Origin: JAVVEG01 sp041751425
Lineage (GTDB): Bacteria; Pseudomonadota; Gammaproteobacteria; Pseudomonadales; Pseudohongiellaceae
DNA: 64,000 bases
Reading direction: 5' to 3'
Assembly: GCA_041751425.1 (NCBI GenBank)
Contig: JBGSXL010000016.1
Location: forward strand, 1 to 64,000
The translations under genes were made by a program, and so were the position numbers. Numbering within the stretch: position 1 is the first letter of the stretch; the number at the start of each line of letters is the position of its first letter. This document shows, one piece after another, positions 39,513 to 48,064 of the stretch. The notes under the pieces are model-generated. The model searched no databases. It was not told the origin of the DNA and saw only the letters and a program-made list of their open reading frames with translations.

Positions 39513-40708
39513 TATTGTCCTCCCGGTCTATTGTCTACCGTTTGTAAATTTTCTGTAGCATTCGCATCATTGCGAGGCACTACACGTAACAGTTGCCCTT
39601 CCGGGTGGTCCGTTAACAGATAAAGCGCACCATCGGGTCCACTGCGGACGTCGCGAATACGCTTCCCAACTTCTGCGAACAAAATTTCCTGCATACCCGG
39701 ATCACCTGCGGCATCCAGCTCTACTCTTCGCACGCTTTCCTCGGCCAGGGCAGCGACAAACAGACTGCCCTGCCACTGAGGAAAGCGGTTATTCCGGTAC
39801 AGTGTCATGCCCGCCGGAGCGATCGAGGGCGTCCAGTAATAGATCGGCTGCACCATTCCCTGATGTTCTGTAAAAGGAGTAATGGCTGCTCTACTGTAAT
39901 CGCGGCCGTAACTGATGACCGGCCAACCATAATTAGCGCCAGGTATTATTTTATTCAATTCATCGCCGCCGCGTGGACCGTGCTCATGCGCGTACAGAGT
40001 ATCGCCATCAGGTACCAGTGCCTGAACATGCCGATGCCCATAGCTGTATATCTCTGGCCGCACGCCTGATTGGCCTACGAAAGGATTATCTGCTGGCACC
40101 GAACCGTCTTGGTTGATGCGAACAATCTTTGCATGATGCGTATCCAGTTTTTGCCCATCTTCGCGAAAATAAAACCCATCTCCGGTGCCGAATACCAGAG
40201 TGCCATCATCCAACCATGCCATACGCCCACCAAAATGCGCGTCGCCCGATTTCGTTGGAATTGCAGTAAAGATAGGGGTCAGGTCAACTAATTGCTGCCC
40301 ATCAAAGCGCGCACGCGCAACACGCAGGCTATTGACGTCCATGTCACCATGCGCGTAGGAAAGATAGATTATGTGACTGCTGGCAAAATCAGTTGCAGGA
40401 AGTACATCAAACAAACCAGCCTGACCGGACACAAGCATCTCAGGCAAACCACTTATTGGCTCAGCTACCAAACCGGTTTCATCGACCAAACGCAAACGGC
40501 CGGGCCGTTCCGTAACCAGCATACGTTCATCAGGCAGGAAAGCGACACTCCAGGGATGTTCGAGCTGGTCGGCAACAATTTCAATCTGGTAGTCGGACTC
40601 TGCTTGGTAGGCGAGTTGAGTGCCGTCAGGTGGTTGTGCAATCGCAACAACGCTCCATACAGAAATTAAAATTTGTGCGACCAAGGGCAGCGCAAGTAGC
40701 TTGCTCAT
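39512..40708 (-). CDS. PQQ-dependent aldose sugar dehydrogenase-like protein
   Basis: 398 residues from ATG 40708 (AAGGAAG about 8 bases upstream), with a signal peptide (LLALPLVAQILISVWSVVAIA). The six-bladed propeller pattern of soluble GDH/YliI is clear: LEHPWSVAFLPDERMLVTER, HFGGRMAWLDDGTLVFGTGD, YSYGHRHVQAL, HEHGPRGGDELN, NYGWPVISYGRDYS and GKRIRDVRSGPDGALYLLTD. The HxH-type catalytic and Arg PQQ-binding motifs are present. It would oxidise sugars in the periplasm and feed electrons to cytochromes or quinone, next to a cytochrome oxidase. Confidence 0.9.
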   Translation of the reverse strand: MSKLLALPLVAQILISVWSVVAIAQPPDGTQLAYQAESDYQIEIVADQLEHPWSVAFLPDERMLVTERPGRLRLVDETGLVAEPISGLPEMLVSGQAGLFDVLPATDFASSHIIYLSYAHGDMDVNSLRVARARFDGQQLVDLTPIFTAIPTKSGDAHFGGRMAWLDDGTLVFGTGDGFYFREDGQKLDTHHAKIVRINQDGSVPADNPFVGQSGVRPEIYSYGHRHVQALVPDGDTLYAHEHGPRGGDELNKIIPGANYGWPVISYGRDYSRAAITPFTEHQGMVQPIYYWTPSIAPAGMTLYRNNRFPQWQGSLFVAALAEESVRRVELDAAGDPGMQEILFAEVGKRIRDVRSGPDGALYLLTDHPEGQLLRVVPRNDANATENLQTVDNRPGGQ

Positions 40709-40920
40709 GCAGAAAACTTCCTTCTTGGGGACTATTTTTTTTACAATCAAACAATATGCTGTCTGTTTTCTAAAGATTGCTTCGTAGAAGAATGAATAGT
40801 GTGTTATGTGGCGCGCGCTGTATGTGCGACAACGATCATAGCTTCAGCTATTTGGGTGATATACTCAGGCATCGGCTGTATGATTTCTCAGCTCAGCGCA
40901 AATAGAAACAATGGTCACTC

Positions 40921-41676
40921 ATGCGACTCGCAACATTTAGCCTGGCAAATATTGAACCGATCCTGACCGAATGGGTGAGTTTCGCTCGCACCATCACACC
41001 TGAAAGAGATATTACCGTCCTGCGTGACCACGCCGCCGAAATCCTCAGAGCTGCAGCCCGGGATATGAAAAAACCACAGACCAGCAAGCAACGCTCGGAA
41101 AAATCCAAAGGCGATGGCAACTCCGGAAAAGAGAGCACCAGTCTCGATACGGCATTGGCAAAGGAAATGATTCGCACCACTGAACAGATGGACGTGCAGA
41201 TTCTGGATCTTCTGGACTTTGCGCTGACACGCCTAGGGAAGACCATCCCAATTGTCACGGCCGAGATGAATCTGGAGGTGCTTTGTAAAGAATGTGTGGC
41301 GTACATACAGGTTGCTCAACCATCGCGCACGATTCGTTGCAAATTGCAGGGCGACCTTATCGGGACTTGGGACGCGCGGCGTCTCTGGCAGGTCATATCT
41401 AATCTTTTAGCTAACGCGCTGCAGCACGGTGCCAAACGTAAGCCCATTGAATTTTCCGTTACCGGTGAGACGTTCGACGTGGTGATTAACGTTCACAATG
41501 AAGGCAAACCGATCCCTAAGAAAAAGCTCACTGCCCTATTCCTTCCAGTCTCCCATTTACCACATTGCAGCAGCGTTGAGCGGCCCGGCAATATAGGGCT
41601 GGGGCTATATATTGTTCGTGAAATTGTGATCTCCCACGTCGGCTCAGTACACGTGCAATCCTCTCGAGAAACCTGA
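40921..41676 (+). pseudogene. RsbRD-type sensor histidine kinase with missing H-box and premature TGA
   Basis: 251 residues. The N-terminus (ANIEPILTEWVSFARTI, LRDHAAEILRAAARDMKKPQ) begins an RsbRD sensor. At about residue 75 the sequence jumps to KEMIRTTEQMDVQILDLLDF, skipping the second half of RsbRD and the whole phosphoacceptor H-box. The ATPase domain follows (NLLANALQHG, NVHNEGKPIP, IGLGLYIVREIV). TGA at 41674-41676 falls where relatives have Gly of ETGT; beyond it the same frame reads TDFTIRLPRQVSIS to TGA 41721, the normal kinase end. Autophosphorylation is impossible; at most an ATP-binding partner. Confidence 0.75.
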
Positions 41677-41763
41677 ACTGATTTCACCATCCGCCTGCCG
41701 CGCCAGGTGTCGATTAGTTGAACAAGTTGTCATCGGCGCCGCAGAATTCAAAGGAGAATAGAA

Positions 41764-42660
41764 GTGGGAAACTTGCGATACTGGTGGCAGATCGTTCGTG
41801 ATTCTGGAAAACTTTGGATAGAATGCAATGCGTTTAATCATGCAGGCTCACTGGCGTTCTACACACTCTTTTCACTGGCACCTACAGTGCTTATTGCGGT
41901 GACGATAATCGGGTTTGCCCTTGGTGAAGAGGCCGCGCAAGGCCAGATCGTCGCCCAGTTCCAGGATGTTATGGGAACCGAAGCTGCTACCGTGGTGGAG
42001 GAGGCGATCGCGAATTCACGGGTGGAAAACAATGGCATTTTTCCGGTTGTAGCCGGGATACTTGCTCTTATGCTGGGCGCTACGACTGTATTCGCTCAAC
42101 TGCAATATTCACTCAACTCCCTGTGGAGCGTGAGACCTAAACCCAGCCGCAACAGCATCCTGGTTTTTATCAGAAAGCGATTTTTCTCATTGATGGTGGT
42201 CGTAGCCATTGGCTTCGTATTGCTTGTGTCGCTTGTGTTGGGTGTTGTGCTGCGCTCGACCTTGGAATTCAGCTCGCGCTTTCTTCCCGCCGAGGAGATG
42301 CTGTTCAAAAGCGCTGAAATGCTGGTGTCGTTTGTGGTGGTTACCCTGCTTTTTGCAACGATTTTCAAAGTTCTACCCGACGTCATTTTAGGGTGGTGGC
42401 AAGTGCTTTTGGGTGCAGTTATAACGGCTGTTTTATTCTCGCTGGGCCGGTATGGCATTTCTGCTTACCTGGCATACACCGCTCCAGCATCTACTTATGG
42501 CGCTGCGGGTGCTGTGGTCCTGATTCTGATGTGGGTGTATTACTCTTCTCTGATTCTTTTGTTCGGGGCAGCAATCACAAAGATCCACCTGCAAGCGCAG
42601 GGTAAAGAAATACGCCCCCGCAACACCGCTGTGTTGGTTGAAAGAAAATATCTGGATTAG
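41764..42660 (+). CDS. yihY: YihY/BrkB-family membrane protein
   Basis: 298 residues starting GTG with AAGGAGAAT upstream. Six transmembrane helices and the family motifs: AGSLAFYTLFSLAPTVLIAV, LALMLGATTVFAQLQYSLNS, FKVLPDVILGWWQVLLGAVI, GAAGAVVLILMWVYYSSLIL and FGAAITKI. The old name RNase BN is incorrect for this family; it is regarded as an envelope protein or transporter of unknown substrate. The 3' end overlaps the convergent zinc-finger gene by 4 bp. Confidence 0.92.
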   Translation: MGNLRYWWQIVRDSGKLWIECNAFNHAGSLAFYTLFSLAPTVLIAVTIIGFALGEEAAQGQIVAQFQDVMGTEAATVVEEAIANSRVENNGIFPVVAGILALMLGATTVFAQLQYSLNSLWSVRPKPSRNSILVFIRKRFFSLMVVVAIGFVLLVSLVLGVVLRSTLEFSSRFLPAEEMLFKSAEMLVSFVVVTLLFATIFKVLPDVILGWWQVLLGAVITAVLFSLGRYGISAYLAYTAPASTYGAAGAVVLILMWVYYSSLILLFGAAITKIHLQAQGKEIRPRNTAVLVERKYLD

Positions 42661-42878
42661 TAAGGATCGTCATCTTCGAGTTCGGATTGGCAAGAGATGC
42701 ACAGCCGAACGCCCAGCAATGCTTTTCGGCGCTCCTCTGCAATTGCGCCGCCACATTCCGCACACACTTTCGCACTTTGTCCGCTGCCCAGTTCTCTTCG
42801 TGCCCGTCCCACTGCCTCATCCAAACTTGCGTCAATCTGGTCCTGTACGGCACCATCACGTGTCCAACCACCTGCCAT
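42657..42878 (-). CDS. DksA/TraR-type C4 zinc finger protein
   Basis: 73 residues. The zinc finger is CAECGGAIAEERRKALLGVR then LCISCQ, matching the YbiI/TraR small DksA-like group. The N-terminal coiled coil of full DksA is reduced to a short helix. It may bind the secondary channel of RNA polymerase. Single gene. Confidence 0.88.
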   Translation of the reverse strand: MAGGWTRDGAVQDQIDASLDEAVGRARRELGSGQSAKVCAECGGAIAEERRKALLGVRLCISCQSELEDDDPY

Positions 42879-42907
42879 GATTTACTCCAGACTCTGAAAC
42901 TATGCCT

Positions 42908-42987
42908 GACTCAAAAAGAAAGACTTTGACTCAAAAGGAATGACTTTGACTTAAAAAGAATGATTTTGACTTAAAAAGAAAGACCCT
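42908..42987. repeat. 20-bp tandem repeat x4
   Basis: Four units: GACTCAAAAAGAAAGACTTT and three variants ending at 42987. The last unit contains the stop codon and final codons of the minus-strand stress-type membrane protein gene (TTA at 42971). The unit length is not a multiple of 3, so gain or loss across the stop would not preserve frame, but copies beyond the stop do not affect the protein. Confidence 0.9.
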
Positions 42988-43570
42988 CGGGTTGAGAAGC
43001 AGCATAGGGCTTTAGTGGTGCGTTATACATTTTCACATCCACGGCGCTGTGATTTTTCAGAATAGCCATGACCTCTTTTTCCCTCTTGCGGTCAGCTATT
43101 TTAACGAAGAGCAGGATATGCCCCTTGTCCACTTGCTCTTTTAATTTTTCAGCGTCACTTTGATAACTCACCGAAGCCACCAATGCTCCGACAACGCCAA
43201 CCGCGACAACGCCACCGATAGCAGCAAACATCGGTCCGCCCAACAATGCAGCAATCAGTACTAGCGCCCCCATCGCGAAAGTAACCAAGACAAAAGACAA
43301 TCCGCCACCCAAGGACTGAGCAGTCTCGCCCAACGCCTCTTTGTTAACAAAAGCGATGCCTGGCGCTCCGGGTGTATCAGATTCTGCGTTTGTGCCTGAA
43401 TAAAAATCGCCCAGCGACTGCTCAACAACCTGCTCGCTGGCCAACAATGCCACCTCTGTCTGCTGAAACCCCTTGGTAGATAGCTCCTCTATCGCATTTT
43501 TCAGCAAAGACTCCTGATAAAAAACGCCAACGGCTTCTCTGACGCATGCTTGCTTTTCGTTTGAGGTCAT
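42971..43570 (-). CDS. YflT/DUF1269-like glycine-zipper membrane protein
   Basis: 199 residues. The N-terminal part (EAVGVFYQESLLKNAIEELS, GFQQTEVALLAS) resembles general stress proteins of the YflT type, which sense or alter permeability. A long hydrophobic Gly/Ala-rich hairpin (LVTFAMGALVLIAALLGGPM, AAIGGVVAVGVVGALVASV) follows, and a ferredoxin-like C-terminus (HILLFVKIADRKREKEVMAI). Function uncertain. Confidence 0.65.
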   Translation of the reverse strand: MTSNEKQACVREAVGVFYQESLLKNAIEELSTKGFQQTEVALLASEQVVEQSLGDFYSGTNAESDTPGAPGIAFVNKEALGETAQSLGGGLSFVLVTFAMGALVLIAALLGGPMFAAIGGVVAVGVVGALVASVSYQSDAEKLKEQVDKGHILLFVKIADRKREKEVMAILKNHSAVDVKMYNAPLKPYAASQPEGLSF

Positions 43571-43781
43571 GTGCCTGCTCCACTATTACCGCCGCGATTG
43601 CGCCAGCTTGGAAAGCAGCAACTATGACAATTTGTCTTGCGGTTGTATGTGCGTAAAACGACATAACAGATCCATACAGGTTTTACTAACAACGGCCGGC
43701 GTGAGTGAGGCCTGCGCCAATACTGGACAATAGCCCGCTGCGGGGATACCTTGAGTACTTACTTTTTTCGAGAGCGCAACC

Positions 43782-45221
43782 ATGAATAAGCACATGATCT
43801 CAGTCGCTATATTGAGCGGAGTATTATCGTCGGTTGGGTTCGCTCAGCAGGTTGAGCAGTACGATTACTGGGCACCACAACGGGCTATGGTGCAGAGGGG
43901 GCAGCAGGCTGTTTTCATGTGCAATGGCCTGTTCACCAGCAACCGCACATTGGACCAGGTATTCCAGCAAGAGCTGGCGTTTTTGCGCAATCCAATAGGT
44001 ACGGCGGAAGGTGGTGATTACAACGTCGACTATGAACGCCGCGCTGTGGAAGTGGGCGCACCCGGGGATGTACCGGTTATGCGGGCTGTGTTTCGTGAAG
44101 GCATTGGTTGCATTATTCTGGCACCTGATCAGACGCTGGCGGATATCGACTCTCTCCCTGAGTTAACTCTGCCGTTACCGGTTGGCGATGCCGCACAAAT
44201 ACCGTGGCCGGACGGTGATCTGGTCGAACCACAGGCATTACCTGACAACATAGATGCCGATGCCCTGCAGGCGGCCTCGGATTGGGCTTTCAATCGCTCC
44301 ACTCCGGAGCAGGATACGCTCAGCTTACTTGTGGTCTACAACGGTCAGATCATTCACGAACGATACGCGCCCGGAATCGACATGACCACGCGCACCCGCA
44401 CCTGGTCCACAGCGAAAAGCATTGCTTCTACGTTGGTTGGTATGGTTGTAGATGATGGCTTACTTTCACTGGATGAACCACTGAATCTGGAATGGTTACC
44501 CGCAGTACGCTCGCCAGACGCAGACCCAAGGCGTCACATTACACTAAGACATGTCCTGAACATGAGCAGTGGGTTGGAAACCATCGACAATGGCGGCATG
44601 GAGTATGCTACCGGGTCAGGCCTCTCCTATTGGGCAGGCGCCAGTTCGGTGATGGGCGCACTGGCTCGCGCACAGATTCGTGAGCCAGGAACGTATTTCG
44701 ATTACGAAAACTACGACACAATACTCGGGGTGTACGCGATGAAACTGGCCCTGGGGAGTGAGAATACCTATGCAGAATTTCCCCGCAAAGCTCTGTTAGA
44801 CCGGATTGGTATGCGCAATACTCTTGTGAGTACAGATCGCTTTGGTGATTTCGTTCTTAGCAGCCAGGTGTACACCAATGCCAGAGACCTGGCTCGTTTT
44901 GGGCTGCTGTATCTGAATAACGGGGTATGGAACGGTGAGCGCCTGATCTCCGATGATTGGATTGCTTTCTCACGCACGCCGGCCCCGGCAACCGTTGGCC
45001 GAGGCGGACAATATGGCGGTCAGTGGTGGCTGGTGCCCGAAGGACGCGATGACGTTCCCGCGGATGCGTATCTGACCAACGGCAACCGCGGCCAGTTTAC
45101 CGTCGTAGTGCCCTCACACAATCTGGTGATTGTGCGCCGTGGCCTCGACTATGGCAGGCAGGGTTTTAGTCCGTGGGATTTGACGCGTGAGGTGATAAAG
45201 GCGGTGCATCAGGGCCACTGA
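43782..45221 (+). CDS. Exported serine hydrolase (class C beta-lactamase fold)
   Basis: 479 residues with a signal peptide (MISVAILSGVLSSVGFAQ). An N-terminal 160-residue extension precedes the hydrolase domain. The catalytic SxxK is STAKS (in TWSTAKSIASTLVGM), the YxN motif is YEN (GTYFDYENYDTILGV), and HITLRHVLNMSSGL and GNRGQFTVVVP are conserved features. Such enzymes are esterases, D-aminopeptidases or peptidoglycan enzymes, rarely beta-lactamases. The 3' end overlaps the convergent LuxR gene by 56 bp. A 57-bp echo of its middle lies at 48.0 kb. Confidence 0.9.
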   Translation: MNKHMISVAILSGVLSSVGFAQQVEQYDYWAPQRAMVQRGQQAVFMCNGLFTSNRTLDQVFQQELAFLRNPIGTAEGGDYNVDYERRAVEVGAPGDVPVMRAVFREGIGCIILAPDQTLADIDSLPELTLPLPVGDAAQIPWPDGDLVEPQALPDNIDADALQAASDWAFNRSTPEQDTLSLLVVYNGQIIHERYAPGIDMTTRTRTWSTAKSIASTLVGMVVDDGLLSLDEPLNLEWLPAVRSPDADPRRHITLRHVLNMSSGLETIDNGGMEYATGSGLSYWAGASSVMGALARAQIREPGTYFDYENYDTILGVYAMKLALGSENTYAEFPRKALLDRIGMRNTLVSTDRFGDFVLSSQVYTNARDLARFGLLYLNNGVWNGERLISDDWIAFSRTPAPATVGRGGQYGGQWWLVPEGRDDVPADAYLTNGNRGQFTVVVPSHNLVIVRRGLDYGRQGFSPWDLTREVIKAVHQGH

Positions 45222-45999
45222 ACAGCGGTCTCGCGACATGGTGAGAAAGGAGGCTCCCCGAAGAGGTGTTCTCGATTAGCTTGCTCGGAAGAACTTTGAT
45301 CGGGTGCTGTCGCGCATACGCATAAAGTGCGGTGCGATTGGCCACCCCCAGTTTGGCGTATATGGCGCTTAGATGGTTGCGCAAGGTGTGTTCGCTAATA
45401 TTCAAACGTGCAGCGAGTTCCTGTCCACTGGCAGATGGCATGCTTGCGATTTCACTGATAATGACCCGTTCTTTGCGCGTCAACGTCTCTATTTTTCCCT
45501 GCTCCGGGTCATTATCCGAGTTAAGCTTTTTTCTCGCCAGCGCTTGGAAAATGCGTCCAGTCGTAGCGCGGTCCAACCACAGTTCACCTGCGGCCACGCA
45601 AGCGATAGCTTTGAACAGAGTAGACGTGCTATCTGTTTTACGCACCAGTCCACTAGCGCCGGCAGTCAATGCAGCGTCATGCATCTTTTCATCAATATTG
45701 CCTGTCAGAACCAGAATTCGGAGGCGGTGCTCTTGTGCGAGCGGAGTTGCCATCAATTCAATAATGATCCGTAATTCATTTTCCGACTCCAGGTCTATCA
45801 AGATCACAGTGCTACACTCTCCTGCGCTCTTACTGCCCACCCTAAAGGTTTCGAGAGAAGATGCTATATCAAAATAGGTTCCCAGCACCTTGAATTGACT
45901 ATTTGCAAGCAATAAAGCCTGCAGGGCCGCAGCGGAAATGGTAAACGGGCTGATGATAACCAGCGGAATAGTTATTTGACTGTTTTCAGGCGATGGCAT
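45166..45999 (-). CDS. LuxR-family response regulator
   Basis: 277 residues. A receiver-like N-terminus (PLVIISPFTISAAALQAL; STVILIDLESENELR with the acceptor Asp; LRILVLTGNIDEKMHDAALT; ASGLVRKTDS) is followed by a LuxR helix-turn-helix (TRKERVIISEIASMPSASGQ, then LNISEHTLRNHLSAIYAKLG). The acidic pocket is weaker than usual at the N-terminal end (ISPF instead of DD), so phosphorylation is uncertain. It is divergent from the VCBS protein gene and may control it. Confidence 0.85.
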   Translation of the reverse strand: MPSPENSQITIPLVIISPFTISAAALQALLLANSQFKVLGTYFDIASSLETFRVGSKSAGECSTVILIDLESENELRIIIELMATPLAQEHRLRILVLTGNIDEKMHDAALTAGASGLVRKTDSTSTLFKAIACVAAGELWLDRATTGRIFQALARKKLNSDNDPEQGKIETLTRKERVIISEIASMPSASGQELAARLNISEHTLRNHLSAIYAKLGVANRTALYAYARQHPIKVLPSKLIENTSSGSLLSHHVARPLFSGPDAPPLSPHASNPTD

Positions 46000-46230
46000 G
46001 CAGCGAAACCTATACCCAGATGAACTGGCGCGAATTGTATGTGTTTTCTGATTGCAAAACCATTACATTTGTCATGGAACTGTCAATAAATTCCCAGTGC
46101 AAGCTACTAAAAAACAAGTAGAAACCTCCTTTGTACTGCAACCCCTCACCTCTTACACTGCGCGCCACTAACAACTGATTACGATTGCGTGGTGCAATCG
46201 GGCAGATTGTTCTCTATTTATGGAGTCCGT

Positions 46231-47826
46231 ATGAGTCGCTCAATGAGTTTCCTGATAAATGATGCATCCACTGAAGTCGGTGGACCGCTGGTTCGCGTCA
46301 CTATTACCGAGACCGGCAATGGTACGCTGCAATTCAGTGTGACACAGGAAGGCTCGGTTATAGGTGACCTGCGGGGTTTGTTTTTCGATTTGGCAGACAA
46401 GGCATTGGTAGGTTCGCTGAGCACATCGGCACCTAATACCGGATTCAGTCAGGGCCTGGACTCGGTCGACAGCGTTGGGGGCGCCAACATGAATGGGTTA
46501 CTCGGTTCCGGCGGGGGTTATGACGCCGGTATCAGTATTGGCACCAACGGCATCGGTACAGATGATGTGCGCACTTATGCCTTCGTTCTTACCAGCAGTA
46601 AGCGAGCGCTGACTTTGGATGACTTTGCCAATGTCGATTTTGCAGCTCGACTGACGTCTGTTGGCACCTTCGGCGGCAGCCGTGAGGATTCATCCAAGCT
46701 GTGGGAGAAAACCTCCCCCGCTGTGAACGCCCAGAATGATCTGACTAATATTGATGAAAATGACGGAAGCAGCGGTAATGTGCTTACTAATGATACCGCC
46801 TCAGGCTCTGCCATTATTACCGGCTGGACGGGTGGCGCTGCGGGTAGCAGCGTACGTTTGTTGGACGGTGATTTAGACCTGGGCTCCCTGACGCTGGCCG
46901 CTGATGGCAGCTGGGAGCTGAATGCGGATGGTCCTGATGCCGACGTTCTGGCAGCCGGCGAGACTATAACGAAAACTTTCACTTACAGCGTAAAAGTGGA
47001 GAATGACGGTGACTGGAGTACCGACAGCGCCAGCTTCACAGTGGAAATTCATGGCAAAAATGACGCCCCGGTTGCGAAGGACGATACTCTGACCTTTATT
47101 GATGAAGGCACAAAGATCGTCGATGCCAGCGTTACTGGCAATGATAGTGACATCGACAGAGGGGACACCCATACCTGGAGCCTGAACGCCGGCAGTTTTG
47201 TTGACGGTAATAACAATCCGGGCAAAGGAACACTGGTGTTCAATTCCAACGGTACCTGGTCATACGACGCTGGTACAGAATACGACTCTCTGAACAATGG
47301 TGAGTCAGTTGCACTCAGTTTTACTTACACCATGACTGACAACGCAGGCGCCACGTCTACTGCCACCGTCAGCTTTGGTATCAATGGCAAGGGTGAAGCG
47401 GTCACACCTGTTACTCCGCCTCAAGTTGCCAATGACTTCCCGTTGTGGGGAAAAGATATTTCCCACTTTACGTTGGTATTTAATACCGCGGCTGGAGACA
47501 AATCTAAAAAAGGTAAGGACGGCTTTTACACTGTCAAGATAGATAACAACCCCGGCTCTAATGATATAGATAACATCATAGAGAAATTGCTGGCGAAACT
47601 TGTGGTCGTCGACCCGATTGTTACTGCCGATACTGAACTGCTGGGTGTGTTTATCAAGGGTGGGCCAACCGCCAACTACTTCGCCTACGGCAGCAATAAT
47701 CAGAATGGCACCGCAGTTGATACTCCGCCAGACGGATTAAAAATTGACCTGGTTGGCGGTAACGCCAACAACATTCAGTCCAATACCATCGACATGACTT
47801 ATGTAGGTGCAGGCTGGATTTTCTGA
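46231..47826 (+). CDS. Large surface protein with VCBS repeats
   Basis: 531 residues from ATG 46231 with TGGAGT upstream; no Sec signal. The N-terminal part (VTITETGNGTLQFSVTQ; ADKALVGSL) is a calcium-binding adhesin-like domain. Two VCBS-type repeats follow (NIDENDGSSGNVLTND to SFTVEIHGKNDAP; AKDDTLTFIDEGTKIVDASV to VSFGINGKG). The C-terminal ~130 residues are unique. Absence of a signal peptide and VCBS content suggest type I secretion; no exporter is adjacent. Divergent from the LuxR regulator. Confidence 0.8.
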   Translation: MSRSMSFLINDASTEVGGPLVRVTITETGNGTLQFSVTQEGSVIGDLRGLFFDLADKALVGSLSTSAPNTGFSQGLDSVDSVGGANMNGLLGSGGGYDAGISIGTNGIGTDDVRTYAFVLTSSKRALTLDDFANVDFAARLTSVGTFGGSREDSSKLWEKTSPAVNAQNDLTNIDENDGSSGNVLTNDTASGSAIITGWTGGAAGSSVRLLDGDLDLGSLTLAADGSWELNADGPDADVLAAGETITKTFTYSVKVENDGDWSTDSASFTVEIHGKNDAPVAKDDTLTFIDEGTKIVDASVTGNDSDIDRGDTHTWSLNAGSFVDGNNNPGKGTLVFNSNGTWSYDAGTEYDSLNNGESVALSFTYTMTDNAGATSTATVSFGINGKGEAVTPVTPPQVANDFPLWGKDISHFTLVFNTAAGDKSKKGKDGFYTVKIDNNPGSNDIDNIIEKLLAKLVVVDPIVTADTELLGVFIKGGPTANYFAYGSNNQNGTAVDTPPDGLKIDLVGGNANNIQSNTIDMTYVGAGWIF

Positions 47827-47933
47827 ACAGCTTGATTTTAGCAATGGGTCAGCACAAACAGTGCGGGTTTTAAAGAAACACTGCAAGCGCTTGCAAGCTC
47901 CAGCATGCTTCTGAATGCCGCATCTAGTCCCCC

Positions 47934-47969
47934 GAATGTAATTCCTGATACACCGCAGGGATTACATTC
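47934..47969. terminator. Strong hairpin between VCBS and GAF-EAL genes
   Basis: GAATGTAATTCCTG and CAGGGATTACATTC pair over 14 bp with one G-T and an 8-base loop. It lies between convergent genes and may end transcription from both sides. A 12-bp palindrome GCAAGCGCTTGC at 47883-47894 is nearby. Confidence 0.5.
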
Positions 47970-48007
47970 CGGTTCGGACTGTGACTCAGCGAAACTGTAG
48001 GTTGAGT

Positions 48008-48064
48008 ATGGCAGGCGCAATACTTTGGTGAGCACGGATCGCTTCGATGACTTCGTGTTTAGCT
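48008..48064 (+). pseudogene. 57-bp fragment of a second serine hydrolase gene
   Basis: Codons read GRRNTLVSTDRFDDFVFS, matching GMRNTLVSTDRFGDFVLS of the serine hydrolase at 44809-44865 with several DNA differences. The flanks do not match. It appears to be a leftover of a diverged paralogue rather than a fresh duplication. Confidence 0.6.

Noticed and set aside
41674..41676. TGA read as selenocysteine
   Set aside because: Relatives of this kinase have Gly at this position, no selenoprotein context exists, and the gene already lacks its H-box; a nonsense mutation is simpler.
43782..45221. Antibiotic-resistance beta-lactamase
   Set aside because: The SxxK and YxN motifs fit the broad serine-hydrolase family, but the long N-terminal extension and missing class C KTG-type context give no support for beta-lactam resistance.
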